From contig DAIEQT010000248.1 in NCBI GenBank assembly GCA_027347545.1, positions 1 through 7,553 on the forward strand: a DNA stretch of 7,553 bases, read 5' to 3'. Shown here piece after piece: positions 1 to 5,522 of the stretch; within the stretch, counting starts at the first letter, position 1; every line of letters begins with the position of its first letter. A model generated the notes under the pieces. That model saw only the letters and a list, made by a program, of their open reading frames with translations, was not told the DNA's origin and ran no database searches. Source of the DNA: Ignavibacteria bacterium (GTDB taxonomy: Bacteria; Bacteroidota; Ignavibacteria; Ignavibacteriales; Melioribacteraceae). Position numbers and translations under genes: made by a program.

Positions 1-408
1 AAAAATTTTATCCATTCCGGCACCAACAAACTGAATAAAAAATCCTAATCCAAATAAGCCAAACACAATTGAAGGAACTCCGGAAAGTGTATTAACAGCA
101 AAGCGAATCATTTTAGTAAACGGAGATTTCTTGTTCGCGTATTCATTCAAATAAATTGCTGTAATAGTTCCAACCGGAATGCACGCAAGCGACATAATAA
201 TTACTAATAGCACAGTCCCAACAATTGCCGGAAAGATTCCTCCTTCGGTCATTCCCTCTTTTGGCGGCTGTGTTAGAAACTCCCAGGATAAGTATGATCT
301 TCCGCCTAAGTAGATTTCTAACAGCATAAAAACCAAAGCCGAAATGATTAGTACAACCGAAACAAGAGAGAAAGCAATTATAGATTTTCCAAGCAGCTTA
401 TTATTCAT
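1..408 (-). CDS. pstA: Phosphate ABC transporter permease PstA (N-terminal part, cut by window edge)
   Basis: One of the two inner-membrane permeases of the PstSCAB high-affinity phosphate importer. It pairs with PstC to form the channel driven by the PstB ATPase. The frame stays open for 136 codons to the left edge, roughly half of a usual PstA. Hydrophobic segments lie near residues 8-30, 60-86 and 103-130, and the stretch TLSGVPSIVFGLFGLGFF is characteristic of PstA. The start is ambiguous by one codon. ATG at 408 lies 6 nt after a GAGG Shine-Dalgarno site (415-418), whereas ATG at 411 would give a classic ATGA overlap with the pstC stop but only 3 nt of spacing. I chose 408. Overlap with pstC implies translational coupling. 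The C-terminal half, including the EAA loop, lies outside the window. Confidence 0.95.
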   Translation of the reverse strand, partial: MNNKLLGKSIIAFSLVSVVLIISALVFMLLEIYLGGRSYLSWEFLTQPPKEGMTEGGIFPAIVGTVLLVIIMSLACIPVGTITAIYLNEYANKKSPFTKMIRFAVNTLSGVPSIVFGLFGLGFFIQFVGAGMDKIF

Positions 409-1454
409 CATTCACCTCTGAATCTTTTCATCAGTTTAGCGCGAACGTAAAACTCTGCTACCGCGTTAATCAAAAAGGTTACAACGAAGAGTAAAGAGCC
501 AATAAGAAAAAGAACTGTATAGTGAGTATCGCCAACAACAACCTCAGCCATTTCTGCACCGATAGTAGCAGAAAGAGTTCTAACGGGTTCAAAAGGATTT
601 AACGATGAAAGAGGCGCGTTACCAGTTGCCATAAGTACAATCATTGTTTCGCCGAAAGCTCTGCCAAATCCCAAAAGTAACGCCGCAAAAACTCCCGGTG
701 TCGCAGCCGGAAGAATTACAAACAAAGCAGTCTGCCACTTGTTAGCGCCGAGAGCTAAACTTGCTTCAGTCATATATTTAGGAATCGCAGTGATGGCATC
801 TTCAGTAACAGTGTAAACAATTGGAATAACAGCCAGTGCCATTGCTACGCCGCCAATAAATGAATTAAGCCGGAATGTCCAACCAAAAACTTCTTGGAAA
901 AAAGAAGCGAGTGTAATAAGTGCAAAGAAACCAACAACAACAGATGGGAAACTCGCTAACAACTCAATTGTGGGCTTTATCAAATCTTTAAATCTTTTTG
1001 GTGCAAATAGTGCAGAGTAAATAGCCGCAAGTATTGCTAATGGCGCGCCAAGCAAAATTGCTATCAGTGTTACTTTCAAGCTTCCCATAATCAGCGGGAA
1101 CAATCCGTACTTTGGATTTTCGCCAACCGGCTGCCATTCTTTGCCGGTTAAGTTTTCTAAATTAGCTACATCTTTATGATCACTTGTAAAAGAAGAATAA
1201 TCACTCATTTGAGAGGAAGATTCTGTAGCCGGTTCATCGCCGTAAGATTCAGATTGCAGATATTCTTGTTTTGTTGCGGTTTCTTCTTTGGGTGAAAAAA
1301 TTGGAAGAGTTTCTTTGAATACTAAAACGAAAATCAAAATGATGATTGCGAAAGAACTGAACGCAACTCCTTTGATTAAGTATTCAGCAAGAAACTCACC
1401 CAGCCGGAATTTTCGGCGGAGTGAGTTCTTATGAGCAATTTCTTTTTCAGTCAT
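408..1454 (-). CDS. pstC: Phosphate ABC transporter permease PstC
   Basis: Inner-membrane permease of the Pst phosphate importer, acting with PstA, PstB and PstS. The protein has 348 residues. Likely membrane segments lie near residues 27-48, 120-150, 165-188, 198-222, 251-275 and 312-336. The cytoplasmic EAA loop that contacts the ATPase is at about 230-250 (EASLALGANKW), followed by GFGRAFGETM, a PstC hallmark. The first periplasmic loop carries a long hydrophilic stretch rich in Ser, Glu and Asp (about 52-98), which seems longer than in textbook PstC. The gene starts 5 nt after the pstS stop with no recognisable Shine-Dalgarno site, so it is probably translated by coupling to pstS. It overlaps pstA at its end. 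The assignment is firm from motifs and operon context. Confidence 0.96.
   Translation of the reverse strand: MTEKEIAHKNSLRRKFRLGEFLAEYLIKGVAFSSFAIIILIFVLVFKETLPIFSPKEETATKQEYLQSESYGDEPATESSSQMSDYSSFTSDHKDVANLENLTGKEWQPVGENPKYGLFPLIMGSLKVTLIAILLGAPLAILAAIYSALFAPKRFKDLIKPTIELLASFPSVVVGFFALITLASFFQEVFGWTFRLNSFIGGVAMALAVIPIVYTVTEDAITAIPKYMTEASLALGANKWQTALFVILPAATPGVFAALLLGFGRAFGETMIVLMATGNAPLSSLNPFEPVRTLSATIGAEMAEVVVGDTHYTVLFLIGSLLFVVTFLINAVAEFYVRAKLMKRFRGE
415..418 (-). promoter_or_regulatory. Shine-Dalgarno site of pstA inside pstC
   Basis: On the minus strand GAGG followed by TGATG lies inside the last codons of pstC. It is 6 nt from the ATG at 408 and 3 nt from the ATG at 411, and so favours the start at 408. 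The stop of pstC and the start of pstA overlap here. Confidence 0.6.
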
Positions 1455-1459
1455 TTAGT

Positions 1460-2284
1460 TTATCTAACCGGGAAATAGCCAACTTTCGTAACAATAGATT
1501 GTCCTTCTGCGCTGAGAATCCAATCAATGTAATCTTTCATCTCGTCAGAAGGTCTTGTTTTCAAGTACAAGTAAAGATAGCGTGTTATTGGATAGTTGCC
1601 GCTTTTAATGTTTTCTTCTGTTGGTATATAAGCTTTTGAAGAAGCATCTTTTTTAACGGCTGCAAACTTAATTCCTTTAGCATAAGCAGCGCCGCCAAAA
1701 CCGATTGAGTTTGCATCCTTAACAATTGCGTTTACAACTGCCGATGTTCCTGGCATACTTTGCATTGTAGATGTAAAATCTTGTCCGCCTAGAACGTTGT
1801 CTTTGAAGTAAACATAAGTACCCGAACTATTCTCGCGACCGTAAACGATGATCTTTGCATCTTTACCGCCAACATCTTTCCAGTTTGTGATTTTGCCCGT
1901 GTAAATATCTTTAACCTGCTGAATGCTTAATTCCTTTACGGGATTTTTTTCATTCAGATAAACACTCAATCCATCTTTCGCTGTTTTTACTTCAACACCC
2001 AAAGAGTTGTAGCGCTGTTTAAGTTTTTCCCTTTCAGATGGTTTCATTGGACGGGAAGCATTTGCGATATCTGTAGAGCCATTTATAAGAGCAGCGAGAC
2101 CAATTCCCGAGCCGCCGCCCGTAACTTGAATAGTTATTCCGGGATGTGATTCCATGTATTTCTCTGCCCAGCGTTGTGCAAGAATAACCATTGTGTCCGA
2201 GCCTTTTACAGTAATCACTTTATTATCATAGGTAAAACCAAAAGCCATAGCTGTAATTACCAGCAGCAAAATTATTTTTTTCAT
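1460..2284 (-). CDS. pstS: Periplasmic phosphate-binding protein PstS
   Basis: Binds inorganic phosphate in the periplasm and delivers it to PstC/PstA. The 274-residue protein begins with a Sec signal peptide (MKK, then a hydrophobic run to about residue 17). There is no lipobox cysteine, so it should be a soluble periplasmic protein. Phosphate-contact motifs of the PstS fold are visible: KGSDTM (27-32), TGGGSGIG (55-62), STDIANASRPM (70-80), YGRENSSGTYVYF (148-160) and NSIGFGG (192-198). The ATG is supported by GAGG 5 nt upstream (2290-2293). The gene follows the porin with a 72-nt gap that holds its own Pho-box array, and pstC follows 5 nt after its stop. It belongs to the short PstS type common in non-proteobacterial lineages rather than the roughly 340-residue E. 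coli form. Confidence 0.96.
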   Translation of the reverse strand: MKKIILLLVITAMAFGFTYDNKVITVKGSDTMVILAQRWAEKYMESHPGITIQVTGGGSGIGLAALINGSTDIANASRPMKPSEREKLKQRYNSLGVEVKTAKDGLSVYLNEKNPVKELSIQQVKDIYTGKITNWKDVGGKDAKIIVYGRENSSGTYVYFKDNVLGGQDFTSTMQSMPGTSAVVNAIVKDANSIGFGGAAYAKGIKFAAVKKDASSKAYIPTEENIKSGNYPITRYLYLYLKTRPSDEMKDYIDWILSAEGQSIVTKVGYFPVR

Positions 2285-2304
2285 TTTTTCCTCTTTTACA
2301 ATTA

Positions 2305-2312
2305 CAAAGTTG
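2305..2312 (-). promoter_or_regulatory. Candidate -7 element of the pstS promoter
   Basis: CAACTTTG on the minus strand differs at one base from the Bacteroidota -7 consensus TAnnTTTG. It starts 16 nt after the start of the last TTAACA unit, almost the same distance (15 nt) as in the porin promoter. No -33 TTG is evident at the expected distance, as expected for an activator-dependent promoter. A start site near 2298 would leave a leader of about 14 nt. Confidence 0.4.
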
Positions 2313-2322
2313 GTGATTTCAT

Positions 2323-2351
2323 TGTTAATCTAATGTTAATTAACTGTTAAG
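2323..2351 (-). promoter_or_regulatory. Pho box of pstS: three 11-bp direct repeats
   Basis: On the minus strand the core TTAACA occurs exactly at 2350-2345, 2339-2334 and 2328-2323, each 11 bp apart (TTAACA, 5 bases, TTAACA, 5 bases, TTAACA). This matches the known spacing of PhoB/PhoP response-regulator sites and the TTAACA half-site known from Gram-positive PhoP. It lies in the gap between porin and pstS, starting within a few bases of the porin stop. That regulator binding occurs here is inference. Confidence 0.75.
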
Positions 2352-2356
2352 TTTTC

Positions 2357-3670
2357 TTAAAACTTGTACTGAATTCTAAATGTGAAAACATTGTCTCTTA
2401 GATCGGAATTGAGAGCCGCTAACTTAGAAGAAGTTTCATTGCTCACACTATCGTAGTAAAAAACGAACTTAATGTTATCATCCCAATAGTGAACCAAGCC
2501 AATTCCTAAGGTTGAATATTTAATATCTCCGGCACCAAGTTTTGCTGCCGCAACCGCGCCAATTTGATCTCCGGCTACATCCGTGTTCGGGTCATAAACA
2601 TCATACTTTAGAATAAACTGGTTTTTATCGCCTAGGTTCTGAACATAGTTAAGATAGTAGCCCGAAAAATTTCTTAGGTAAAGATCGCCAGCTTGCAGAG
2701 CTGTAGGAGAAGATGAACTTGCGGCGCTTCCGCCAGGTTGTTTACCGCTTATATACTCGCCGCGTAGTGTAAAATTGCCAAGCAAAGGTAATGCGTAATA
2801 AACTTGCATATCCAATCCAAGATAATTTCTATCGGCATATGTTGTCTTCGTATCTGCGGTAGCCAAAGTTGGATTATTTACAGTAAAGATTGATTTGCCG
2901 GCAGCAAGTTTGACTCCGCCAACATACATCGAAACACCGCCATCAATTGCTAAGTTTTCTTCGTAGAAAGGAAGTGAGAATCCGAGACGCCCAATAAAAT
3001 CTTTTTGATTATCTACTTCAGGATTTATTCCGTTACCGGCAAAGAATCCGCCCTTAAAATTAAAGTGGCCTAAGAAATCCTCAAATGGAACGTATGGTGA
3101 GTATTCAAAACTTACACCCAAATCTCTCTCGCCGGGAAATAGTGTTTGATACATTCTCGATCTTTCCGGTGCTTCTCTGCTTGAAGAGCTATAACTGATT
3201 TCAAAACCAAATGGTCTATCAAACACACCCGCTTTCAATCCAAAAGATTTTAACCAAGGTTCTTTGAATAAAACATAGGCGTCTTTCAAACCAAGACCTT
3301 TTTCTGTAGCATCAATTTGCAAGACATAATTTGTAATGTCGTTATCGTAGGCAACTTTAAGTCTTCCGCGTCTGATTATAAAGCGGTTGTGCAAACCGGC
3401 AGCAAAATTTCCGCCAGAAAATGATGAGATTCCATCAATTTCTGCCGACTGGAATTGAGCTTGGATGTAACCGGAAAGTTTAATTTTCTTTAAGGCATCG
3501 ACTGTAGCCTTGGTCTCTAAATAGGATTCGTTCAACCCCTCAACTTGACCTTTTAGCTCCTCAATCTTAGCCTTCAAATCTTCTGTCGTCGTTTTTATAG
3601 AGTCTTCTTGAGCTGAAATTTTTGTTAAAACAGCTAAAGAAAGAACAATAAGTAAAACATATTTCTTCAT
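2357..3670 (-). CDS. Phosphate-selective porin O/P-like outer-membrane protein
   Basis: Probable outer-membrane beta-barrel porin that lets phosphate into the periplasm for capture by PstS. The 437-residue precursor has a Sec signal peptide with likely cleavage after ISA (residue 20). A charged heptad-like region at about 22-62 is predicted by eye to be a coiled coil. The barrel domain then opens with LSGYIQAQF. Porin O/P hallmarks include IIRRGRLKV (98-106), AGVFDRPFGFE (147-157) and the ERSRMYQTLFPGERDLGV stretch (169-186). The chain ends in FRIQYKF, with the terminal aromatic residue expected of outer-membrane barrels. GAGG at 3677-3680 lies 6 nt before the ATG. It is the first gene of the Pst cluster and sits directly behind a six-unit Pho box, which strongly supports a role in phosphate uptake. 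Ion selectivity cannot be read from the sequence. Confidence 0.88.
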   Translation of the reverse strand: MKKYVLLIVLSLAVLTKISAQEDSIKTTTEDLKAKIEELKGQVEGLNESYLETKATVDALKKIKLSGYIQAQFQSAEIDGISSFSGGNFAAGLHNRFIIRRGRLKVAYDNDITNYVLQIDATEKGLGLKDAYVLFKEPWLKSFGLKAGVFDRPFGFEISYSSSSREAPERSRMYQTLFPGERDLGVSFEYSPYVPFEDFLGHFNFKGGFFAGNGINPEVDNQKDFIGRLGFSLPFYEENLAIDGGVSMYVGGVKLAAGKSIFTVNNPTLATADTKTTYADRNYLGLDMQVYYALPLLGNFTLRGEYISGKQPGGSAASSSSPTALQAGDLYLRNFSGYYLNYVQNLGDKNQFILKYDVYDPNTDVAGDQIGAVAAAKLGAGDIKYSTLGIGLVHYWDDNIKFVFYYDSVSNETSSKLAALNSDLRDNVFTFRIQYKF

Positions 3671-3695
3671 TCACTACCTCAATTAATTTAGTTTT

Positions 3696-3703
3696 CAAAA
3701 CTA
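3696..3703 (-). promoter_or_regulatory. -7 element of the porin-pst promoter
   Basis: TAGTTTTG on the minus strand fits the Bacteroidota -7 consensus TAnnTTTG exactly. The nearest TTG upstream (3734-3732) is 28 bases away instead of 19-21, so the Pho-box array probably replaces a -33 element. Transcription would begin near 3690, giving a leader of about 20 nt that contains the GAGG ribosome site. Confidence 0.55.
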
Positions 3704-3763
3704 TTAATAAATAGTTAAGGTAATGTTAAGCCAATATTAAACTAATGTTAAGAAATTGTTAAG
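3702..3763 (-). promoter_or_regulatory. Pho-box array of the porin-pst operon: six 11-bp direct repeats
   Basis: On the minus strand six units follow at an exact 11-bp period. Three have the perfect core TTAACA (3762-3757, 3751-3746, 3729-3724). Three are degenerate: TTAATA (3740-3735), TTAACT (3718-3713) and TTAATA (3707-3702). Most units are preceded by C. The 11-bp period is the known arrangement of PhoB/PhoP sites, and the neighbours are phosphate-uptake genes. The last, weakest unit overlaps the -7 element. Confidence 0.82.
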
Positions 3764-3855
3764 AAAGAAATTCAGATAGGATTGAGTTGGTTAGAAAAGA
3801 TATTAAATTGATAAATCACTTGTGTACTATAGCTTGAATAAAGAAATCACCTAAC

Positions 3856-4038
3856 TAACTGAAGTTACGCATGAATTGAATTTGGTGAATTATTTTTAGT
3901 GAAACTTGGTGTCTTGGTGCCTTTGTAGCTCAATTTCTTATGTTTTCTTTGCCACCAAGTCACAAACCTGCCCGCCACGTAGAGTATACTTTAGCAGGCG
4001 GGGACACTAAGAAATCACAAAGTGTGTAACTTCAGTTA
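3856..4038. repeat. 183-bp element with 16-bp terminal inverted repeats (MITE-like / intergenic palindromic repeat)
   Basis: The ends at 3856-3871 and 4023-4038 are inverted copies matching at 15 of 16 bases (outer part TAACTGAAGTTAC). Inside, 3905-3929 pairs imperfectly (20 of 25 bases) with a right arm made of 3951-3966 joined to 4003-4011, around a loop at 3930-3950. There is no open reading frame, so it would have to be non-autonomous or simply structural. From general recollection, 'cttggtgtcttggtgcctttgtggc'-type palindromes recur between genes in this bacterial group; I cannot confirm this here. It ends exactly at the stop codon of the acyltransferase gene and could act as its transcription terminator. 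The rest of the non-coding gap (3764-3855) shows nothing recognisable. Confidence 0.6.
3967..4002. repeat. GC-rich mini-hairpin nested in the right arm of the palindrome
   Basis: A 36-bp segment beginning CCTGCCCGCC and ending GCAGGCGGG is far richer in G and C at its ends than its surroundings. CCCGCC (3971-3976) can pair with GGCGGG (3997-4002), or CCTGC (3967-3971) with GCAGG (3994-3998). Removing it restores the right arm of the larger inverted repeat, so it looks like a secondary insertion. Confidence 0.5.
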
Positions 4039-4851
4039 CTAAGCTTTAACCACTAATTCCGGTCTGCTCCATTCAATCAGTTTTCCGGAAATGAAATCAA
4101 TAACTCGCTGGTGTTCTTCTGCCCCATTCCCTTTTACTTCGAACGGTTCACCAAAACAAATGTTTACAGCTTTAGCCGGATCAATCTTGCCGAAATCTTT
4201 TATCATTTTTCCATTGCCCCAAGCGTCTGTTAAAACAGCTACCGGAACTACCGGTACATTATTTCTCTTTGCAAGTTTAACACCCAAAGAGTTAAATGAA
4301 GCGGCATCAAAAAACTGAGTTCTCGTCTTCTGTGGGAAAATAATAATTGATTTCCCGTTTTGAATTCTTTTGCTGCCCTCTTCCATAACAATTTTCAAAT
4401 CTTCGCGTGGATTTTCTCTACCAACACAAATTGGATCCCTGGCGAGAGCAACTGGTCCAAACAGAGGATAATCAGCAAGTTCTTGTTTTATTACATAAAC
4501 TACTTTTTTATTCGGCTGAATAATGGAAGGAAGAGACATCACTTCAAGAGTGCTCATGTGGTTACCGATAAAGATTACAGGTCCTTCAACTTTTTTGAAA
4601 TTATCAGAACCTAGGAAGTGAAACTTAACCCCGGTTTTTTCCATGCTACGTACTACATAAACAGAACTGTTAGACCACTCCTCATCATTATATAATCCCT
4701 TTTTAGCAAGCTTGTTACTTTTGTAAATTACCTTTAACAAGTGGGAATAAAAATACAAGGAAGGAAACATTTTAGGCGAATGTTTAGAAGAATCTGTTTT
4801 GTATTCATTTGGGGATGAAAAAGATGTATCGTATTTGAGTGGTGTTTTCAT
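4039..4851 (-). CDS. PlsC-type lysophospholipid acyltransferase family protein
   Basis: Likely transfers an acyl chain to a lysophospholipid such as 1-acylglycerol-3-phosphate at the inner membrane. The 270-residue protein shows the acyltransferase blocks in order: GNHMSTLE (96-103, block I with catalytic His98), ICVGRENPRE (141-150, block II position), IIIFPQKTRT (169-178, block III) and VPVVPVAV (199-206, block IV). Two deviations are clear: block I is H-x4-E instead of H-x4-D, and block III reads FPQKTR instead of FPEGTR. The whole pattern resembles a distinct PlsC-like subfamily, so the exact acceptor is uncertain. There is no Shine-Dalgarno site before the ATG; Met28 is an alternative start without better support. 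The gene lies 67 nt after the last tRNA-Glu and might be reached by read-through from the tRNA operon. The stop codon abuts the inverted-repeat element. Confidence 0.85.
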   Translation of the reverse strand: MKTPLKYDTSFSSPNEYKTDSSKHSPKMFPSLYFYSHLLKVIYKSNKLAKKGLYNDEEWSNSSVYVVRSMEKTGVKFHFLGSDNFKKVEGPVIFIGNHMSTLEVMSLPSIIQPNKKVVYVIKQELADYPLFGPVALARDPICVGRENPREDLKIVMEEGSKRIQNGKSIIIFPQKTRTQFFDAASFNSLGVKLAKRNNVPVVPVAVLTDAWGNGKMIKDFGKIDPAKAVNICFGEPFEVKGNGAEEHQRVIDFISGKLIEWSRPELVVKA

Positions 4852-4918
4852 AAGGCAATGTTCAATTTTAAATGGAAATTACAAAAAGAGAAAAGCGATT
4901 CAAAAAGAAATGATGAAG

Positions 4919-4990
4919 TGACCCCAACGGGATTCGAACCCATATTACCGCCGTGAAAGGGCGATGTCCTAACCGTTAGACGATGGGGCC
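4919..4990 (-). tRNA. tRNA-Glu (anticodon TTC), second copy in transcription order
   Basis: 72 nt folding as a standard cloverleaf. The acceptor stem GGCCCCA pairs with TGGGGTC (one G-T wobble), the anticodon loop is CTTTCAC, the T-arm contains GGTTCGAATCC, and the discriminator is A. CCA is not encoded. Identical to the neighbouring copy. Last gene of the tRNA operon; no clear hairpin terminator follows. Confidence 0.97.
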
Positions 4991-5022
4991 AGAAAAAATT
5001 GAAATGACTAAGAGAGATGTGG

Positions 5023-5094
5023 TGACCCCAACGGGATTCGAACCCATATTACCGCCGTGAAAGGGCGATGTCCTAACCGTTAGACGATGGGGCC
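5023..5094 (-). tRNA. tRNA-Glu (anticodon TTC), first copy in transcription order
   Basis: The same 72-nt sequence as the copy at 4919-4990, with the same cloverleaf and TTC anticodon. 32 bp separate the two genes. CCA is not encoded. Confidence 0.97.
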
Positions 5095-5113
5095 AGCATT
5101 TCAAAAACTTCTG

Positions 5114-5189
5114 GGTGACCAATGGGACTTGAACCCATGACCTTCTGGGCCACAACCAGATGCTCTAACCAAACTGAGCTATGATCACC
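5114..5189 (-). tRNA. tRNA-His (anticodon GTG)
   Basis: The cloverleaf has acceptor GTGATCA paired with TGGTCAC, anticodon stem TCTGG/CCAGA around loop TTGTGGC, and T-arm GGTTCAAGTCC. A G is encoded at position -1 (5189) opposite C73 (5114), the identity feature of tRNA-His, and I included it. CCA is not encoded. The D-loop has an extra T (GTTTGG). Confidence 0.95.
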
Positions 5190-5213
5190 ATGAAAAAGTA
5201 ATAAACTTTTCTG

Positions 5214-5287
<74 letters not shown>

Positions 5288-5319
5288 ATAACACAACGTC
5301 AAATAACACTCTGATATTG

Positions 5320-5394
5320 TCGGGGAGACAGGATTCGAACCTGCGACTTCTTGGTCCCAAACCAAGCGCTCTAGCCGGGCTGAGCTACTCCCCG
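5320..5394 (-). tRNA. tRNA-Pro (anticodon TGG)
   Basis: 75 nt. The acceptor CGGGGAG pairs with CTCCCCG, including the C1-G72 pair typical of bacterial tRNA-Pro. The anticodon stem CTTGG/CCAAG holds loop TTTGGGA, the T-arm is GGTTCGAATCC, and the discriminator is A. CCA is not encoded. First gene of the tRNA operon, about 27 nt after the likely transcription start. Confidence 0.97.
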
Positions 5395-5428
5395 ATAGGG
5401 GTGAAAACATCTTTTCAAAATTGGGTTT

Positions 5429-5459
5429 CAAAGATATATTTTCTGTTTTGAAATGTCAA
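5429..5459 (-). promoter_or_regulatory. Promoter of the tRNA operon (Bacteroidota-type)
   Basis: On the minus strand TTGACA (5459-5454) is followed after 17 bases by TATCTTTG (5436-5429), an exact TAnnTTTG. The distance from TTG to TA is 20 bases, within the 19-21 known for Bacteroidota housekeeping promoters. A start near 5421 fits the tRNA-Pro 5' end at 5394. The remaining gap to 5522 holds no other convincing site on the plus strand. Confidence 0.75.
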
Positions 5460-5522
5460 TCAAAACGGCATGTTTCCCCTTCAATTAGATTATTCCTATT
5501 TTAATCTCAACAAATACTCAGA

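Larger units (their letters stand above)
4918..5096. repeat. Tandem duplication: two identical 75-bp copies holding tRNA-Glu
   Basis: 4918-4992 and 5022-5096 are identical base for base at an offset of 104 bp. Identity stops within one or two bases of the tRNA ends, and the spacers differ. This suggests gene conversion or selection on the tRNA rather than a fresh block duplication. Confidence 0.9.

Noticed and set aside
1421..1639. Plus-strand 72-codon open frame
   Set aside because: It is antisense to the pstS 3' end and pstC start, with no domain.
2335..2344. Perfect palindrome GTTAATTAAC
   Set aside because: It arises from the junction of two direct TTAACA-type units and needs no separate explanation.
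3702..3763. Short regular repeats as a possible CRISPR or satellite array
   Set aside because: The 11-bp period with a TTAACA core, next to phosphate genes and repeated before pstS, is explained by Pho boxes; unit length is far too short for CRISPR.
3841..4018. 10-bp direct repeat AAGAAATCAC at 3841-3850 and 4009-4018 near both ends of the element
   Set aside because: The copies are not positioned symmetrically (one outside, one inside the terminal repeat), so they do not fit a target-site duplication.
4091..4614. Two plus-strand open frames of 75 and 84 codons
   Set aside because: Both are antisense to the acyltransferase gene, whose motifs are clear on the other strand.
5487..5507. Inverted repeat AGATTA / TAATCT with a 9-nt gap upstream of the first Lol-type gene
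   Set aside because: Six AT-rich base pairs are expected by chance in this composition, and no T-run or promoter geometry supports a function.
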